Part shown: positions 9,569 through 18,294 of the stretch, piece by piece
How positions within the stretch are numbered: position 1 is the first letter of the stretch
Layout of the letters: each line of letters starts with the position of its first letter
Source of the DNA: JACRDG01 sp963760985
GTDB lineage: Bacteria; Desulfobacterota; Desulfomonilia; Desulfomonilales; Desulfomonilaceae
DNA length: 64,000 nt
Direction: 5' to 3'
Assembly (NCBI GenBank): GCA_963760985.1
Contig: CAVXFM010000016.1
Span: 124,001 to 188,000, forward strand
Program-made: the position numbers and the translations under genes
Notes under the pieces: generated by a model
Seen by the model: the letters and a program-made list of their open reading frames with translations, nothing else
Told to the model about the DNA's origin: nothing
Databases searched by the model: none

Positions 9569-11500
9569 ATGGTCACCACTGACGAAATGACCCGGCTCGA
9601 TCCCGGCACGGTGGCGGAATTTCTTATGAAAACCGTCCCCTTCACGGAATTGGACCGCGAAAAGCTCGAGGCCGTTTCTCAACTCTTTACCCTGAAGTCT
9701 TTTCCCAAAGAAACCGTCGTATTCCGTCAGGATGTTGACGCGGTTGAGCACTTCTATTTGATTTTTCAAGGGAAAGTAAAAACATATCTCACGGATCCTG
9801 ACGGCACTCCCACGCTTCTGGATTTTCGAGGGGAACACGGATACTTCGGCGCTCTTGCAATCCTTCGGGACTCAAAGGCAAATTTCAACGTGGAGACCCT
9901 CGAAGATTGCCTGTGCCTGGAACTCGACAAAGAACCATTTCTGGAACTCATTCGCACCAATCCCCAGTTTGTTGAATTCTACCTCAAGAGTTTTTCCGAC
10001 GATCTGGTGGGCACGGCGTACGCGGGACTCCGATCGAGAAAGGCGGGTGCACGCCCGCAGGAAATGCTCTACCTGTTCAACGTGCACGTGGGAGAGGTGA
10101 TCAAACGGCCTCCTGAAATCATTCATGCGTCCCAGACGATTCAGCAAGCAGCAGAGCGCATGTCCGACCTGGAAATCGGTTCCCTTCTCGTCGAGGACCA
10201 AAGCGGCAAGATTAGTGGTATCGTCACCGACAAGGACCTGAGGAAGAAAGTGGTCGCCAAGGCCAAGGACTATCATGCGCCAGTGGCCACGGTCATGTCC
10301 AGCCCTGTGCGGACCGTCCCCTATGATGCGCTGTGTTTCGATGCGCTCCTTCATATGATGGATGAGCACGTGCACCATCTGGCCATTGAGCGCGGGGATC
10401 AGATTGTGGGCGTGGTGAGCGTGCACGACATCATGGTGCAAGAAGGATCATCGCCTCTGTACCTCTTCCGGGAGATCGTGAAGCAACGGAAAATCGAAGG
10501 ACTCTTTCCTTTGTCTCGGAAGATCCCTCGGGTGGTGAGGGCCCTTGTGAAGGAAGGGGCCAGGGCCAACAACATTACTCGCATCGTGACGGTGCTCAAT
10601 GACCAAATCGTGACGCGATTGCTCACGATGCTCCATGAAGAAATGGGCCCGTCTCCTGTTCCTTTCTGCTGGATCACGTTCGGAAGCGAAGGACGCAAAG
10701 AGCAGACATTTAAAACGGATCAGGACAATGCGCTCATCTACGAGACTCCATCCGGAAATGAAGACCAGATGAAGCTCGTGAGGTCGTATTTTCGTCGATT
10801 CAGCAATCAGGCTGCCCAGCTCCTGGACGCGTCCGGGTTTCCGTTATGCAAGGGCAAAATGATGGCCTCGAATCCGAGGTGGCGCAAATCGTATGCGGTG
10901 TGGAAGGGCTATTTCGACCGCTGGATGCAAACTCCCGAACCTCAACAGGTGCTTAACGCCACCATCTTTTTCGATTTTCGTCCTGAATACGGCACAATGG
11001 AATTTGGCGAAGACCTGAGAGACTACCTCACCGTGGAGGCTCCATCGAAATCATTCTTCCTGCTTTACTTGGCAAAGGACTGCATGTCGGGCAGGAGTCC
11101 ACTCACCTTTTTCAAGCATTTCATCGTGGAGAAGAACGGCAAGCACAAGAACCGCTTGGACCTCAAGACTCAAGGACTCACCCCATTCGTGAATTTTGCT
11201 CGTCTGATGGCCCTGCGCCATCAAATCAAGGAGACCAATACCCTTGCGCGGCTTGAACTCTTGGCGGAAATGGATCGCATTCCCAAAGCTCTCTATCTGG
11301 AGACCCGGGATGCGTACGAGTTTCAAATGCAGCTCAGGCTCGAAAACCAGTTACGCCTGATTGAGGCGAATGAGGCGCCGGACAACTACATTGATCCGGA
11401 CGAAATGTCCGACGTGGACAAGCAGACGCTCAAAGAGGCCTTTGCGGTGATAGGGCGTATTCAATCTTACGTCAAGGCAGAGTTCAAGGTCATGGAATAG
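9569..11500 (+). CDS. Signal-transduction protein: cNMP-binding + CBS pair + DUF294 nucleotidyltransferase
   Basis: A 643-residue cytoplasmic protein starting at ATG 9569 (CAGGAG 6 bases upstream; an earlier ATG at 9533 lacks a site). Domains: cyclic-nucleotide-binding fold ~15-140 (VEHFYLIFQGKVKTYL, GEHGYFGALAILRD); tandem CBS ~175-300 (ASQTIQQAAERMSDLEIGSL, GIVTDKDLRKKVVA, HHLAIERGDQIVGVVSVHDI); DUF294 nucleotidyltransferase from ~371 with GSEGRKEQTFKTDQDNALIY, i.e. the G-S and D-x-D/N pattern of GlnD-like transferases; and a C-terminal DUF294 helical domain (ATIFFDFRPEYG). Family members are proposed to integrate cAMP and adenylate ligands; the output reaction is unproven. Its likely cyclic-nucleotide source in this window is the cyclase at 1-1596. 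Confidence 0.93.
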   Translation: MVTTDEMTRLDPGTVAEFLMKTVPFTELDREKLEAVSQLFTLKSFPKETVVFRQDVDAVEHFYLIFQGKVKTYLTDPDGTPTLLDFRGEHGYFGALAILRDSKANFNVETLEDCLCLELDKEPFLELIRTNPQFVEFYLKSFSDDLVGTAYAGLRSRKAGARPQEMLYLFNVHVGEVIKRPPEIIHASQTIQQAAERMSDLEIGSLLVEDQSGKISGIVTDKDLRKKVVAKAKDYHAPVATVMSSPVRTVPYDALCFDALLHMMDEHVHHLAIERGDQIVGVVSVHDIMVQEGSSPLYLFREIVKQRKIEGLFPLSRKIPRVVRALVKEGARANNITRIVTVLNDQIVTRLLTMLHEEMGPSPVPFCWITFGSEGRKEQTFKTDQDNALIYETPSGNEDQMKLVRSYFRRFSNQAAQLLDASGFPLCKGKMMASNPRWRKSYAVWKGYFDRWMQTPEPQQVLNATIFFDFRPEYGTMEFGEDLRDYLTVEAPSKSFFLLYLAKDCMSGRSPLTFFKHFIVEKNGKHKNRLDLKTQGLTPFVNFARLMALRHQIKETNTLARLELLAEMDRIPKALYLETRDAYEFQMQLRLENQLRLIEANEAPDNYIDPDEMSDVDKQTLKEAFAVIGRIQSYVKAEFKVME

Positions 11501-11665
11501 AACCGACCGGCAACATCGTCTCGGCAGGAGGATGATGCCTCTGCCTCAGACTATGAGGAAACGAGATATACGACGCATGGGGGTAGGTAGCCGTCCGCTC
11601 GCGAAAAACGCGAGAGAAACGTTTGAATCTTGATGGCTCGGTTTCTTCTGAACGGAGGCTGTCGG

Positions 11666-12382
11666 ATGAAAACGGTGGAACTGGAGCTTTGGCCGGGCGT
11701 TTGCAGGGCAATCGAGGGAATGCTTCGGCTTCGTTGGCTTCGGCTGGCGATGGCTGGTTGGCACTTCCAGGTCGATGCGGTGAGTTTGGTTCACGATCAC
11801 GTCTGGGATGGGACCTCGTTTGTGCTGCGCAAGGGGATTCGTCGGTACGTGCACGACGGAGATCGGGTGCTGGACTTGGGAACCGGACATCTGGGCCTGC
11901 TTGCGGTGTACTGCGCACGCACTCATCAGGTGGAGATGGTCGCAGTCGATGTGAACGAGGAATTCGTGGAGAACGCGAGGATTGTGGCGAAGGCGAGCTT
12001 CGCTCCACCCATCGACTTCCGACAAAGTGACTGGTTTTCTCGCGTGGACGGCACGTTCGATATGATTTTCGGGAACGTTCCGTACATTCCCACTGAGAAA
12101 GGCTCCCCTGGTCAGTCCGCACACGAATACCCCGAAATCTGGGATGGCGGGAATGACGGACTGATCCACGAGCGTACCATTCTCACTCAGGTAGCCCGTT
12201 TCTTGAAGCCCAAGGGCCTCCTGATGCTGGGAATCGATACCATGTATATTCCGAGAGAGGCCACCATGGCCCTCCTCGACTCGTCCCGGGACCTCGACCT
12301 CCGGGAGATTATCCGCTCATGGATCTCCCCGAGCGAGATCTATGTGATCGGTCTGAAGACTCACCGGTGCCCGGTCTGTTGA
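11666..12382 (+). CDS. HemK/PrmC-like class I SAM-dependent methyltransferase
   Basis: A 238-residue cytoplasmic methyltransferase. The start ATG 11666 has GGAGG at 11654-11658; an upstream in-frame ATG at 11630 has none. Motif I is VLDLGTGHLGLLAVYCAR, the acidic motif is VAVDVN, and motif IV is GNVPYIP, matching the (D/N)PPY signature of N5-glutamine and N6-adenine methyltransferases with Val for the first Pro. DGGNDGLIHERTIL matches the DGGxDGL stretch of PrmC. The N-terminal release-factor-binding domain of true PrmC is short or missing, so the substrate may differ. Nothing around it points to a pathway. Confidence 0.82.
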   Translation: MKTVELELWPGVCRAIEGMLRLRWLRLAMAGWHFQVDAVSLVHDHVWDGTSFVLRKGIRRYVHDGDRVLDLGTGHLGLLAVYCARTHQVEMVAVDVNEEFVENARIVAKASFAPPIDFRQSDWFSRVDGTFDMIFGNVPYIPTEKGSPGQSAHEYPEIWDGGNDGLIHERTILTQVARFLKPKGLLMLGIDTMYIPREATMALLDSSRDLDLREIIRSWISPSEIYVIGLKTHRCPVC

Positions 12383-12537
12383 AGCAAGAGTAAGAAACGG
12401 GCATGAGAGTCTGAGAGAGGCCTAGCGCGAGCAGAGGAACCATGTGCCGGAACGTCCCCGCGTGAAGTGGGGCGAAATGGTGAAGACTGTGCAGAAACGG
12501 GTGGGGATCGGAATCGCTGTTCGGACGGCGGACCTTA

Positions 12538-12664
12538 TACCGATGCGGGATCACGTAAGTGACTTTGGTCTGCTGGCGGCATGCCTCTGAAGCGCAGTCA
12601 GGCCGGGCCGTTCGTAGCGAAAGAGGTTTGCCGCCAGTATTGTGCGCTTGGAAACGCATTCCCA
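12538..12664 (+). repeat. Element A, copy A2
   Basis: Second copy of the ~130 bp element, beginning TACCGATGCGGGATCACG and ending GGAAACGCATTCCC, in the gap between the methyltransferase and esterase genes. The remaining gap bases (12383-12537 and 12665-12829) hold no gene that I can support. Confidence 0.92.
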
Positions 12665-12829
12665 CCCGATCGCGCACGCGCGACGAATTCAAGAAACGGC
12701 GGTCCTGGGGAGAATGAACTCAAAATACCGCACTGACAAACCCACTTGTCGCGTAATCCAGCTCATCCGGGGACCAATCCCCTTGGCGCATTACCGCATG
12801 AGTGGTTCATTTCATGAGAGCCTGTGATC

Positions 12830-13708
12830 ATGCGGCTGAGCGTATTTGTGGAAGGTCGAGAACGACGGTACGAGGTGTATATTCCGAGAGCTTGCGAGGA
12901 GCGGTCTCTGCTTCCGCTGGTGATGATTTTTCACGGCGGAGGAGGCACAGCCGAAAACATGATGCGCATGACCGCGTGGATTCGCAAAGCGGATGAATGC
13001 GGTTTCCTTGCAGTCTTTCCTGAGGGAATGTCGCTCGATCCCTCAAAGCCGGCGGACTTTGCCGTGAATCCTCAGTTCTGGAATGACGGCACTGGCAGAG
13101 AGCACGTGGGAAGACGGAACATCAATGATATCGGATTCGTGGAGGCTTGTCTGGAAGACCTTGCGTCTCGGTTCCCTGTGAACCCCAGGCAGGTGTTTGC
13201 CACGGGTTTTTCCAATGGTGCGTTCATGGTTTCGCGACTTGGTACGGACCTGCCTCACAAACTTGCCGCAATCGCTCCGGTCGCGGGAATTTATCTCCAC
13301 CGGACCAGCACGCCGAGTCCTTGTGTCTCGGTCCTCTGTATTGCCGGAACTGAAGACCCGCTGAGTCCTCTTACAGGAGGAGAAGTGATCTGGCCTTGGG
13401 GCGGAAGAGAGTTTCAGCCGGGGGTGGTCGATTCTGTGCAGAAGTGGGCGGAAATGGCCGGCTGCAACATGCAACCCGCCATCGTTGAAGAACAGAACGG
13501 CATCAGGGCAATCTCATACGGTCCGGACAAAGGCCGAGCCGAGGTGCGCTTGTACACAGTTGAAGGAATGGGCCACACATGGCCGGGTGCAAGGTACTGC
13601 TTACCGGAGCGGATATTCGGCAAGTCGACCGACAAGATCCAAGCGTGTGACCTCATCTGGGACTTCTTTCAACACCACCAAAAGGATGAGTGTGCTGACC
13701 CGCATTGA
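12830..13708 (+). CDS. PHB-depolymerase/LpqC-like serine esterase
   Basis: Alpha/beta-hydrolase of the polyhydroxybutyrate-depolymerase/feruloyl-esterase group, 292 residues. It shows the oxyanion-hole loop MIFHGGGGTAENM, the nucleophile elbow ATGFSNGAFM (Ser128), the acid in CIAGTEDPLSP (Asp176) and the catalytic His249 in VEGMGHTWPG. No signal peptide is visible, so it is probably cytoplasmic, unlike extracellular PHB depolymerases. The start is ATG 12830; a GTG two codons earlier (12824) is equally placed relative to the weak GAGAG. It ends 33 bases from the convergent permease gene. Confidence 0.88.
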   Translation: MRLSVFVEGRERRYEVYIPRACEERSLLPLVMIFHGGGGTAENMMRMTAWIRKADECGFLAVFPEGMSLDPSKPADFAVNPQFWNDGTGREHVGRRNINDIGFVEACLEDLASRFPVNPRQVFATGFSNGAFMVSRLGTDLPHKLAAIAPVAGIYLHRTSTPSPCVSVLCIAGTEDPLSPLTGGEVIWPWGGREFQPGVVDSVQKWAEMAGCNMQPAIVEEQNGIRAISYGPDKGRAEVRLYTVEGMGHTWPGARYCLPERIFGKSTDKIQACDLIWDFFQHHQKDECADPH

Positions 13709-13740
13709 GGCTCGGGTCCGATTTGGATCCGCCTTAGTAC

Positions 13741-14970
13741 CTATTCATGCCTCAACGCTTCGATCGGATGCAGTCGAGAAGCCTTGAACGCAGGATAGAA
13801 TCCGAAGAATACGCCAACGGCCGCGGAGAACAGGATTGCTACCAGTACCGTTCCGGGATCAATGAGCGCGGGCCAGCCGCTCGTCCGGGCGAACACGAAC
13901 GACGTGGCTATTCCCAGAGCCGTTCCGATCAAGCCGCCGGTAACGGAAAGGACCACCCCTTCGATAAGGAACTGGGACAGGATGTCTTTTGACCTGGCTC
14001 CCACAGCCATGCGGATTCCGATTTCTCTGGTACGTTCGGTGACCGAGACCAACATGATGTTCATGATCCCAATCCCACCCACCAGGAGTGATATCGCGGC
14101 GATGGCTCCCAATAGAGTCGTCATGATACTGAGACTCTTCTGTGCGGTTGCCAAGATCTCGGTAAGGTTGCGCACGGTGAAGTCTTTTTCCTGACCGCGA
14201 CCGATCTTGTGGCGGCGGGTGAGCAATTCGTCAATCTGCTTCTGGGCCTCGTCAATCACCGCCAAATCTTTGGCTTGAACCAGGATGGCCTGGATTTCAT
14301 CAGGAAACGGGGTGCCGAAGAGCCTGTACTGAGCGGTCTTCAAGGGCACGAACACCGCATCATCCTGATCGTCGCCCCGAGGCGACTGGCCTTTTCGCTC
14401 CAGCACGCCAATGACCGTAAAGGGCACACTTTTGATCCGCACGACCTTTCCCAGGGGTCCGGTTTCGGGGAAGAGATTTTCCACGACCGTCTGCCCGATC
14501 ACGGCAACCTTCGCAGCCCGTTTTTCTTCTTCCTGGGTAAACATGCGGCCATATCGAACGGGCCATTCTCGGATCGCAAAATTCATGTCCCATGCTCCCG
14601 TGACACGGGTTCTCCAGTTGCGGTTCCCGTACACCACCTGAGTGACATCTCCCCAGATGGGGCCTGCCATTCTCACCGCGGAGCAGTCTTTGAGCATGGC
14701 CAGCGCATCCGTGGACCTCAAGGTATGCACCGACCCCGATCCGAAGCGCACTCCTCCCTGTTGCGTCGCTCCCGGGATGACCAGGATGAGGTTGGAGCCT
14801 ATGGATCGTATTTGTGCACCGATCATGTCACACGCTCCCGCTCCGATCGCGACCATCACGATGACCGCTCCCACGCCGATCATGATCCCGAGCATGGTGA
14901 GAAGGGAACGTAAGACGTTCACCCGCAACGCGCCAATAGCAATTTTTCCGCCATCCAAAGGGCTGAGCAT
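13741..14970 (-). CDS. MacB-type ABC transporter permease (FtsX domain)
   Basis: A 409-residue inner-membrane permease without its own ATPase. N-terminal TM helix (SLLTMLGIMIGVGAVIVMVA), a large periplasmic MacB_PCD domain (~50-270, with TRVTGAWDMNFAIREWPVRY and KVAVIGQTVVENLFPETGPL), and three C-terminal helices of the FtsX fold, including ISLLVGGIGIMNIMLVSVTE, RTREIGIRMAVGARSKDIL and VFFGFYPAFKASRLHPIEAL. It should work with the separate ATPase (16377-17075) and the periplasmic adaptor (15200-16380) as a tripartite exporter of peptides, lipoproteins or drugs. It lies 229 bases beyond the adaptor, with element A3 in between, so it may be uncoupled from the rest of the operon. Confidence 0.93.
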   Translation of the reverse strand: MLSPLDGGKIAIGALRVNVLRSLLTMLGIMIGVGAVIVMVAIGAGACDMIGAQIRSIGSNLILVIPGATQQGGVRFGSGSVHTLRSTDALAMLKDCSAVRMAGPIWGDVTQVVYGNRNWRTRVTGAWDMNFAIREWPVRYGRMFTQEEEKRAAKVAVIGQTVVENLFPETGPLGKVVRIKSVPFTVIGVLERKGQSPRGDDQDDAVFVPLKTAQYRLFGTPFPDEIQAILVQAKDLAVIDEAQKQIDELLTRRHKIGRGQEKDFTVRNLTEILATAQKSLSIMTTLLGAIAAISLLVGGIGIMNIMLVSVTERTREIGIRMAVGARSKDILSQFLIEGVVLSVTGGLIGTALGIATSFVFARTSGWPALIDPGTVLVAILFSAAVGVFFGFYPAFKASRLHPIEALRHE

Positions 14971-15018
14971 TGATCTTTACCTTGGAGTTCTCCTACTGAT
15001 TCGCATTCACCTATCTCC

Positions 15019-15160
15019 TACCGATGCGGGATCACGTAAGTGACTTTGGTCTGCTGGCGGCATGCCCCTGAAGCGCAGTCAGGCCGGGCCGTTCGTAGCG
15101 AAGGAGATATGCAGCCCGCATGCGGCGTCCTGTCGTACACGTGAAAGCGCCTTGGTATTA
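15019..15160 (+). repeat. Element A, copy A3 (between permease and adaptor genes)
   Basis: Third copy. It starts TACCGATGCGGGATCACG. The right third is diverged and longer (AGGAGATATGCAGCCCGC..., ending GCGCCTTGGTATTA), so the CTGGCGGC/GCCGCCAG stem is lost but the terminal inverted repeat remains. It lies within an operon of minus-strand genes. Confidence 0.88.
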
Positions 15161-15199
15161 CTCTGAGCTTCAGGCGACAGTGATACCCGCGGGGTCAAA

Positions 15200-16380
15200 T
15201 CAGAATCGCAGGCGGAACTTCGGTGCATGAGGCCCTGCCTTTTTGCTGGCAACGGCTTCGACCACCACACGATCGCCGGGCTTCAATTGATCCGAGATAA
15301 TCTGCACCCGATCTGCCCCCACAATCCCGATACCCACGTCGAGAGGACGGATGCGATTGTCCCCCTCGTCCTTCCATATCCTTCGGTGGCCAGGCTTGGG
15401 GGCCTGAAGGCCCGATGTGAGTTTCTTGTTGCGGGGAGAAAAATGAAACGCCTGTTCCGGAACGATGACCGCATCGTGAACCTCGCTCAGGCGTATCTGG
15501 ACGTTGGTCGTCATTCCCGGCCTGAGCTTCAAATTGTCGTTGTCCACGTCGAGGATCACGTTATACGTCACCACGTTCTGTTGAATCTGAGGATCATTAC
15601 GGATTTGGGTTACGGACGCGGTAAACTCGTCGTCAGGGAAGGCCGGCACGGTGAAGACAGCTTGCTGCCCTACCCGTATCTGCCGATATCAGCCTCGTCC
15701 ACACTGGTATACACCTGCATGCGAGTCAGGTCCTCGGCAATCTTGAACAGCACCGGCGTCTGAAAGCTTGCCGTAACCGTCTGACCGACATCCATGTTTC
15801 GTGCGGTCACAACGCCGTTTACCGGAGCAACGATCTTTGTGTATTTCAAATTGAGCGCGGCTTCTTCGAGATTCGCCTCCATCTGGGCTACCGTGGCGTT
15901 GGCGACCGCGACCTGCGCTCGCGCGTTATCCGCGTTGGTTTTGGCGGTATCGAATTCCTGCTGGCTTATGGAGTTGGTCCTGATGAGTTCTTCCTTACGG
16001 TGGAGCGTCCTGAGCAGGTCCGTGAGACTCACGTCGGCCTTCTCTACATTCGCTTTCGCGGACAGCAAATTTGCCTTGGCCTGGCCCACTTTCGCCTTAT
16101 ACGTGTCCGGGTCGATGAGGGCAATCACGTCTCCTTCTTTCACTACCGACTCAAAGTCCGCGTACAGTTTCTTGATCCTGCCGGAGACCTGGCTTCCTAC
16201 CTGCACTTCAACCCTCGGCTTGATCGTGCCGGTCGAATTGATCTCTGCTTTGAGGTTTCCTTTTTCCACAGGAACGCTCACATAGGTGACCCCGGGTTGG
16301 TGGTTTGACGACCGACCGATGAAGAGGTACAGCGACGCGGTTGCGACCACGAGAGCAGCAATGACGATGATCTTTTTCAC
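15200..16380 (-). CDS. MacA-like periplasmic membrane-fusion (adaptor) protein; one frameshift near 15682
   Basis: RND/MacA-type adaptor linking the inner-membrane ABC permease to an outer-membrane channel. N-terminal TM/signal (MKKIIVIAALVVATASLYLF), biotinyl-lipoyl half-motif GTIKPRVEVQVGSQVSGRIK, a coiled-coil hairpin (~95-170, AKVGQAKANLLSAKANVEKA...), then APVNGVVTARNMDVGQTV and the beta-barrel. After VDEADIGR one base appears to be missing (coding strand GGCAGATACGGG); restoring it continues as IRVGQQAVFTVPAFPDDEFT to the stop at 15200. The total is about 390 residues, normal for MacA. The GTG start overlaps the ATPase stop (GTGA), so the two are translationally coupled. The indel is probably an artefact. 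Confidence 0.87.
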
Positions 16381-17075
16381 GATTGGTCTCCATTCCTCCG
16401 CTCGTCCCCCTGGATCCTCCCGTCTCGAATGAGGATCTTCCGATCCGTGAGATCTCCGACCTCAGGATCATGGGTGACAAGGATGAACGTTATTTTCCTC
16501 TCGCGATTCAGGTGCCGAAATACCATCATGATCTCCACGCTGGTACGGGTGTCGAGATTGCCCGTAGGTTCGTCCGCGAGAATAATCTCAGGATCGTTGA
16601 CCAGGGCTCGTGCAATCGCCACCCTCTGCTGCTGACCGCCGGATAACTGTGAAGGGAGATGATCCGATCGATCGCTCAAGCCCACGAGAGCTAGCGCGTC
16701 CTGGGCAGCTTTATTCCGCACGCTGGCCTTGTGGCCTCCGTAGATCAAGGGAAGCTCCACGTTTCTTGATGCGTTGATTCTGGGGAGCAGGTTGAAGCCC
16801 TGAAAAACAAAACCTATTCTTTTGTTGCGCACATGCGCTTGCTCATCCCTGTCCAACTGGGACACATCTTCATCAGCCAGATAGTCCTCTCCTGACGTGG
16901 GAACGTCGAGACATCCCAAAATGTTCATGAGCGTGGACTTGCCCGATCCTGACGGGCCCATGACGGAAAGAAACTCTCCGGATTCTATCGAAAGATCGAT
17001 CCCAGCCAGAGCCGGTACTTCGATAGACCCTGTCTTATACACCTTTCTGAGGTTCTGCATGCGGATCAGAGACAT
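16377..17075 (-). CDS. ABC transporter ATPase (MacB/LolD type)
   Basis: A 232-residue cytoplasmic nucleotide-binding subunit. Walker A GPSGSGKST, Q-loop VFQGFNLLP, signature LSGGQQQRVAIARAL, Walker B IILADEPTGNLD, switch His in VTHDPEVGD. It is the first gene of the three-gene export operon and overlaps the adaptor start by four bases. In E. coli MacB the ATPase and permease are fused; here they are separate polypeptides, as in LolCDE and many Gram-positive systems. A clear Shine-Dalgarno is not visible ahead of ATG 17075. Confidence 0.95.
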   Translation of the reverse strand: MSLIRMQNLRKVYKTGSIEVPALAGIDLSIESGEFLSVMGPSGSGKSTLMNILGCLDVPTSGEDYLADEDVSQLDRDEQAHVRNKRIGFVFQGFNLLPRINASRNVELPLIYGGHKASVRNKAAQDALALVGLSDRSDHLPSQLSGGQQQRVAIARALVNDPEIILADEPTGNLDTRTSVEIMMVFRHLNRERKITFILVTHDPEVGDLTDRKILIRDGRIQGDERRNGDQS

Positions 17076-17411
17076 GTGTGTACTCGTGGGACGGTATGCT
17101 CGATGCGAATCTGTCTTAGTTGCGCATCGTTGTCAACCACCTGCGTGGTCTGCGAGAATGTATCCTGCTTTTTTACTTAGGGAAATGACGCGTGCGCAGA
17201 AAAGCCCTGTGAGTGACCTGCCTCGAAATGCAGCCAGCAAACAGGGCTTGATGCAATACGGCCGGCAGCAGGACGGTCACCGAAACGGGAGCGTCCCAGG
17301 GGGCGGTAGACACCAGGTTGTGTGTTCTTGGGGCCACACATCGCCCGTGTACACGCTCTCGCGGCCTGTCTTCGAGAAAGTCCCGCGGCCGCGGCATTCT
17401 GCAACACCCTT
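17076..17411. other. Intergenic stretch, nothing recognised
   Basis: 336 bases between the end of the Spy-like gene and the start of the ABC ATPase gene, both on the minus strand. I see no supported gene or strong hairpin. It should contain the promoter of the export operon. Confidence 0.4.
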
Positions 17412-17975
17412 TTAGTGTTCAGGACCTCCCCAGCGCCCTCTTTCTCCGCCGCGCCAGTGTCCCATTCCCATTTTATGCCGGAAACCCTTTTGGGCAATCA
17501 TGTCGGCCAGCCGTCCAACTTGTTCAGGGGTGAGGAGCGCAAGCCCGTCCCTCCGCATCTTGAGTCGCTCGGTCATGACCTCGGACACGAGTTTGACCTT
17601 TTGCTCGTCCATTTGCGCGAGCTTTTTCAGGTCCACATTTCCGGATATCATCATGGCCCGCTGCTCGTCTTTCAGCGCTATGAGCCCCATGCGGGCCTTG
17701 CGGCTTTTGTCGAGGAAGCCGGTGTAGAGCAGCCGCATCTGCTTTCTCTGCTGATCGGTGAGATCAAGTTTCCTCTGCAACATTCCCAAGAGGCCGCCGT
17801 GAGGGCCTCCCATGCCGAATTCGTGGGGAGGTGGAGGTCCCTGTCTGTCGCCCATCGCAGCCTGACCGGGAGGGGGTCCTGGAGGCCCTCCCGGATGCGG
17901 CGGTTGAGCAAAAGCGAAGGATGCGAGAGCCAGGACGGCGATCATGCTGATCAACGTGAATTCACGCCTTTTCAT
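17412..17975 (-). CDS. Spy/CpxP-like periplasmic chaperone or metal-sensing protein
   Basis: A 187-residue secreted protein. It has a signal peptide (MKRREFTLISMIAVLALASF, cleavage near AFA-Q), a Pro/Gly-rich linker (HPGGPPGPPPGQ, GPPPPHEF) and a helical region bearing the two LTxxQ motifs of the Spy/CpxP/ZraP superfamily: LDLTDQQRKQM and LLTPEQVGRLADMI. A His/Gly/Arg-rich tail (KMGMGHWRGGERGRWGG) could bind metal (inference). Such proteins dampen envelope stress or sense metals, often beside two-component systems. The hybrid kinase gene lies upstream on the same strand, with element B1 in between. Confidence 0.85.
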   Translation of the reverse strand: MKRREFTLISMIAVLALASFAFAQPPHPGGPPGPPPGQAAMGDRQGPPPPHEFGMGGPHGGLLGMLQRKLDLTDQQRKQMRLLYTGFLDKSRKARMGLIALKDEQRAMMISGNVDLKKLAQMDEQKVKLVSEVMTERLKMRRDGLALLTPEQVGRLADMIAQKGFRHKMGMGHWRGGERGRWGGPEH

Positions 17976-18055
17976 AGAAATACCTCCTCGTCCGTTTTCT
18001 GATCACTTAGACGGAGGGACTGGGTTTTCGTTAAAGCAGGGGGCAAAAAGGAACT

Positions 18056-18212
18056 AACTCCCATGACCTGGAGGGTCACATCGAACCATGAAAATGGCAC
18101 CCTATCCAGCGACCAGCGGGAGCTGGCAAGTGCTTGAAGTTCTTGGGGATGGGGGTTCGGGGGAAGGCCCTTCTTTCAAGAAGGGCCTTCCCCCGAAAAT
18201 GAATTTTCATAG
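18056..18212 (+). repeat. Element B, copy B1
   Basis: 157 bp, one of six copies. It starts AACTCCCATGACCTGGAGGG. Features in order: TGACC-TGGA-GGGTCA hairpin, CCATGAAAATGG, CCAGC-GGGA-GCTGG hairpin, a perfect inverted repeat with arms CGGGGGAAGGCCCTTCTT (18 bp) around a 2-base centre at ~18159-18196, and terminal GAAAATGAATTTTC (one mismatch from a palindrome). It lies between the hybrid kinase and Spy-like genes. Confidence 0.95.
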
Positions 18213-18294
18213 GAAGTTTTGTTCGTTCGATTTATTGGCGGGTTGTGGCGTGGTTCTCAGGAAAACGGGTACCGTGCGTGTGGAGGCCCGGCGA

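Noticed and set aside
18056..18212. Element B considered as only a rho-independent terminator
   Set aside because: The stem lacks a following T-run, and the conserved unit extends ~120 bp beyond it with further hairpins, so it is more than a terminator.
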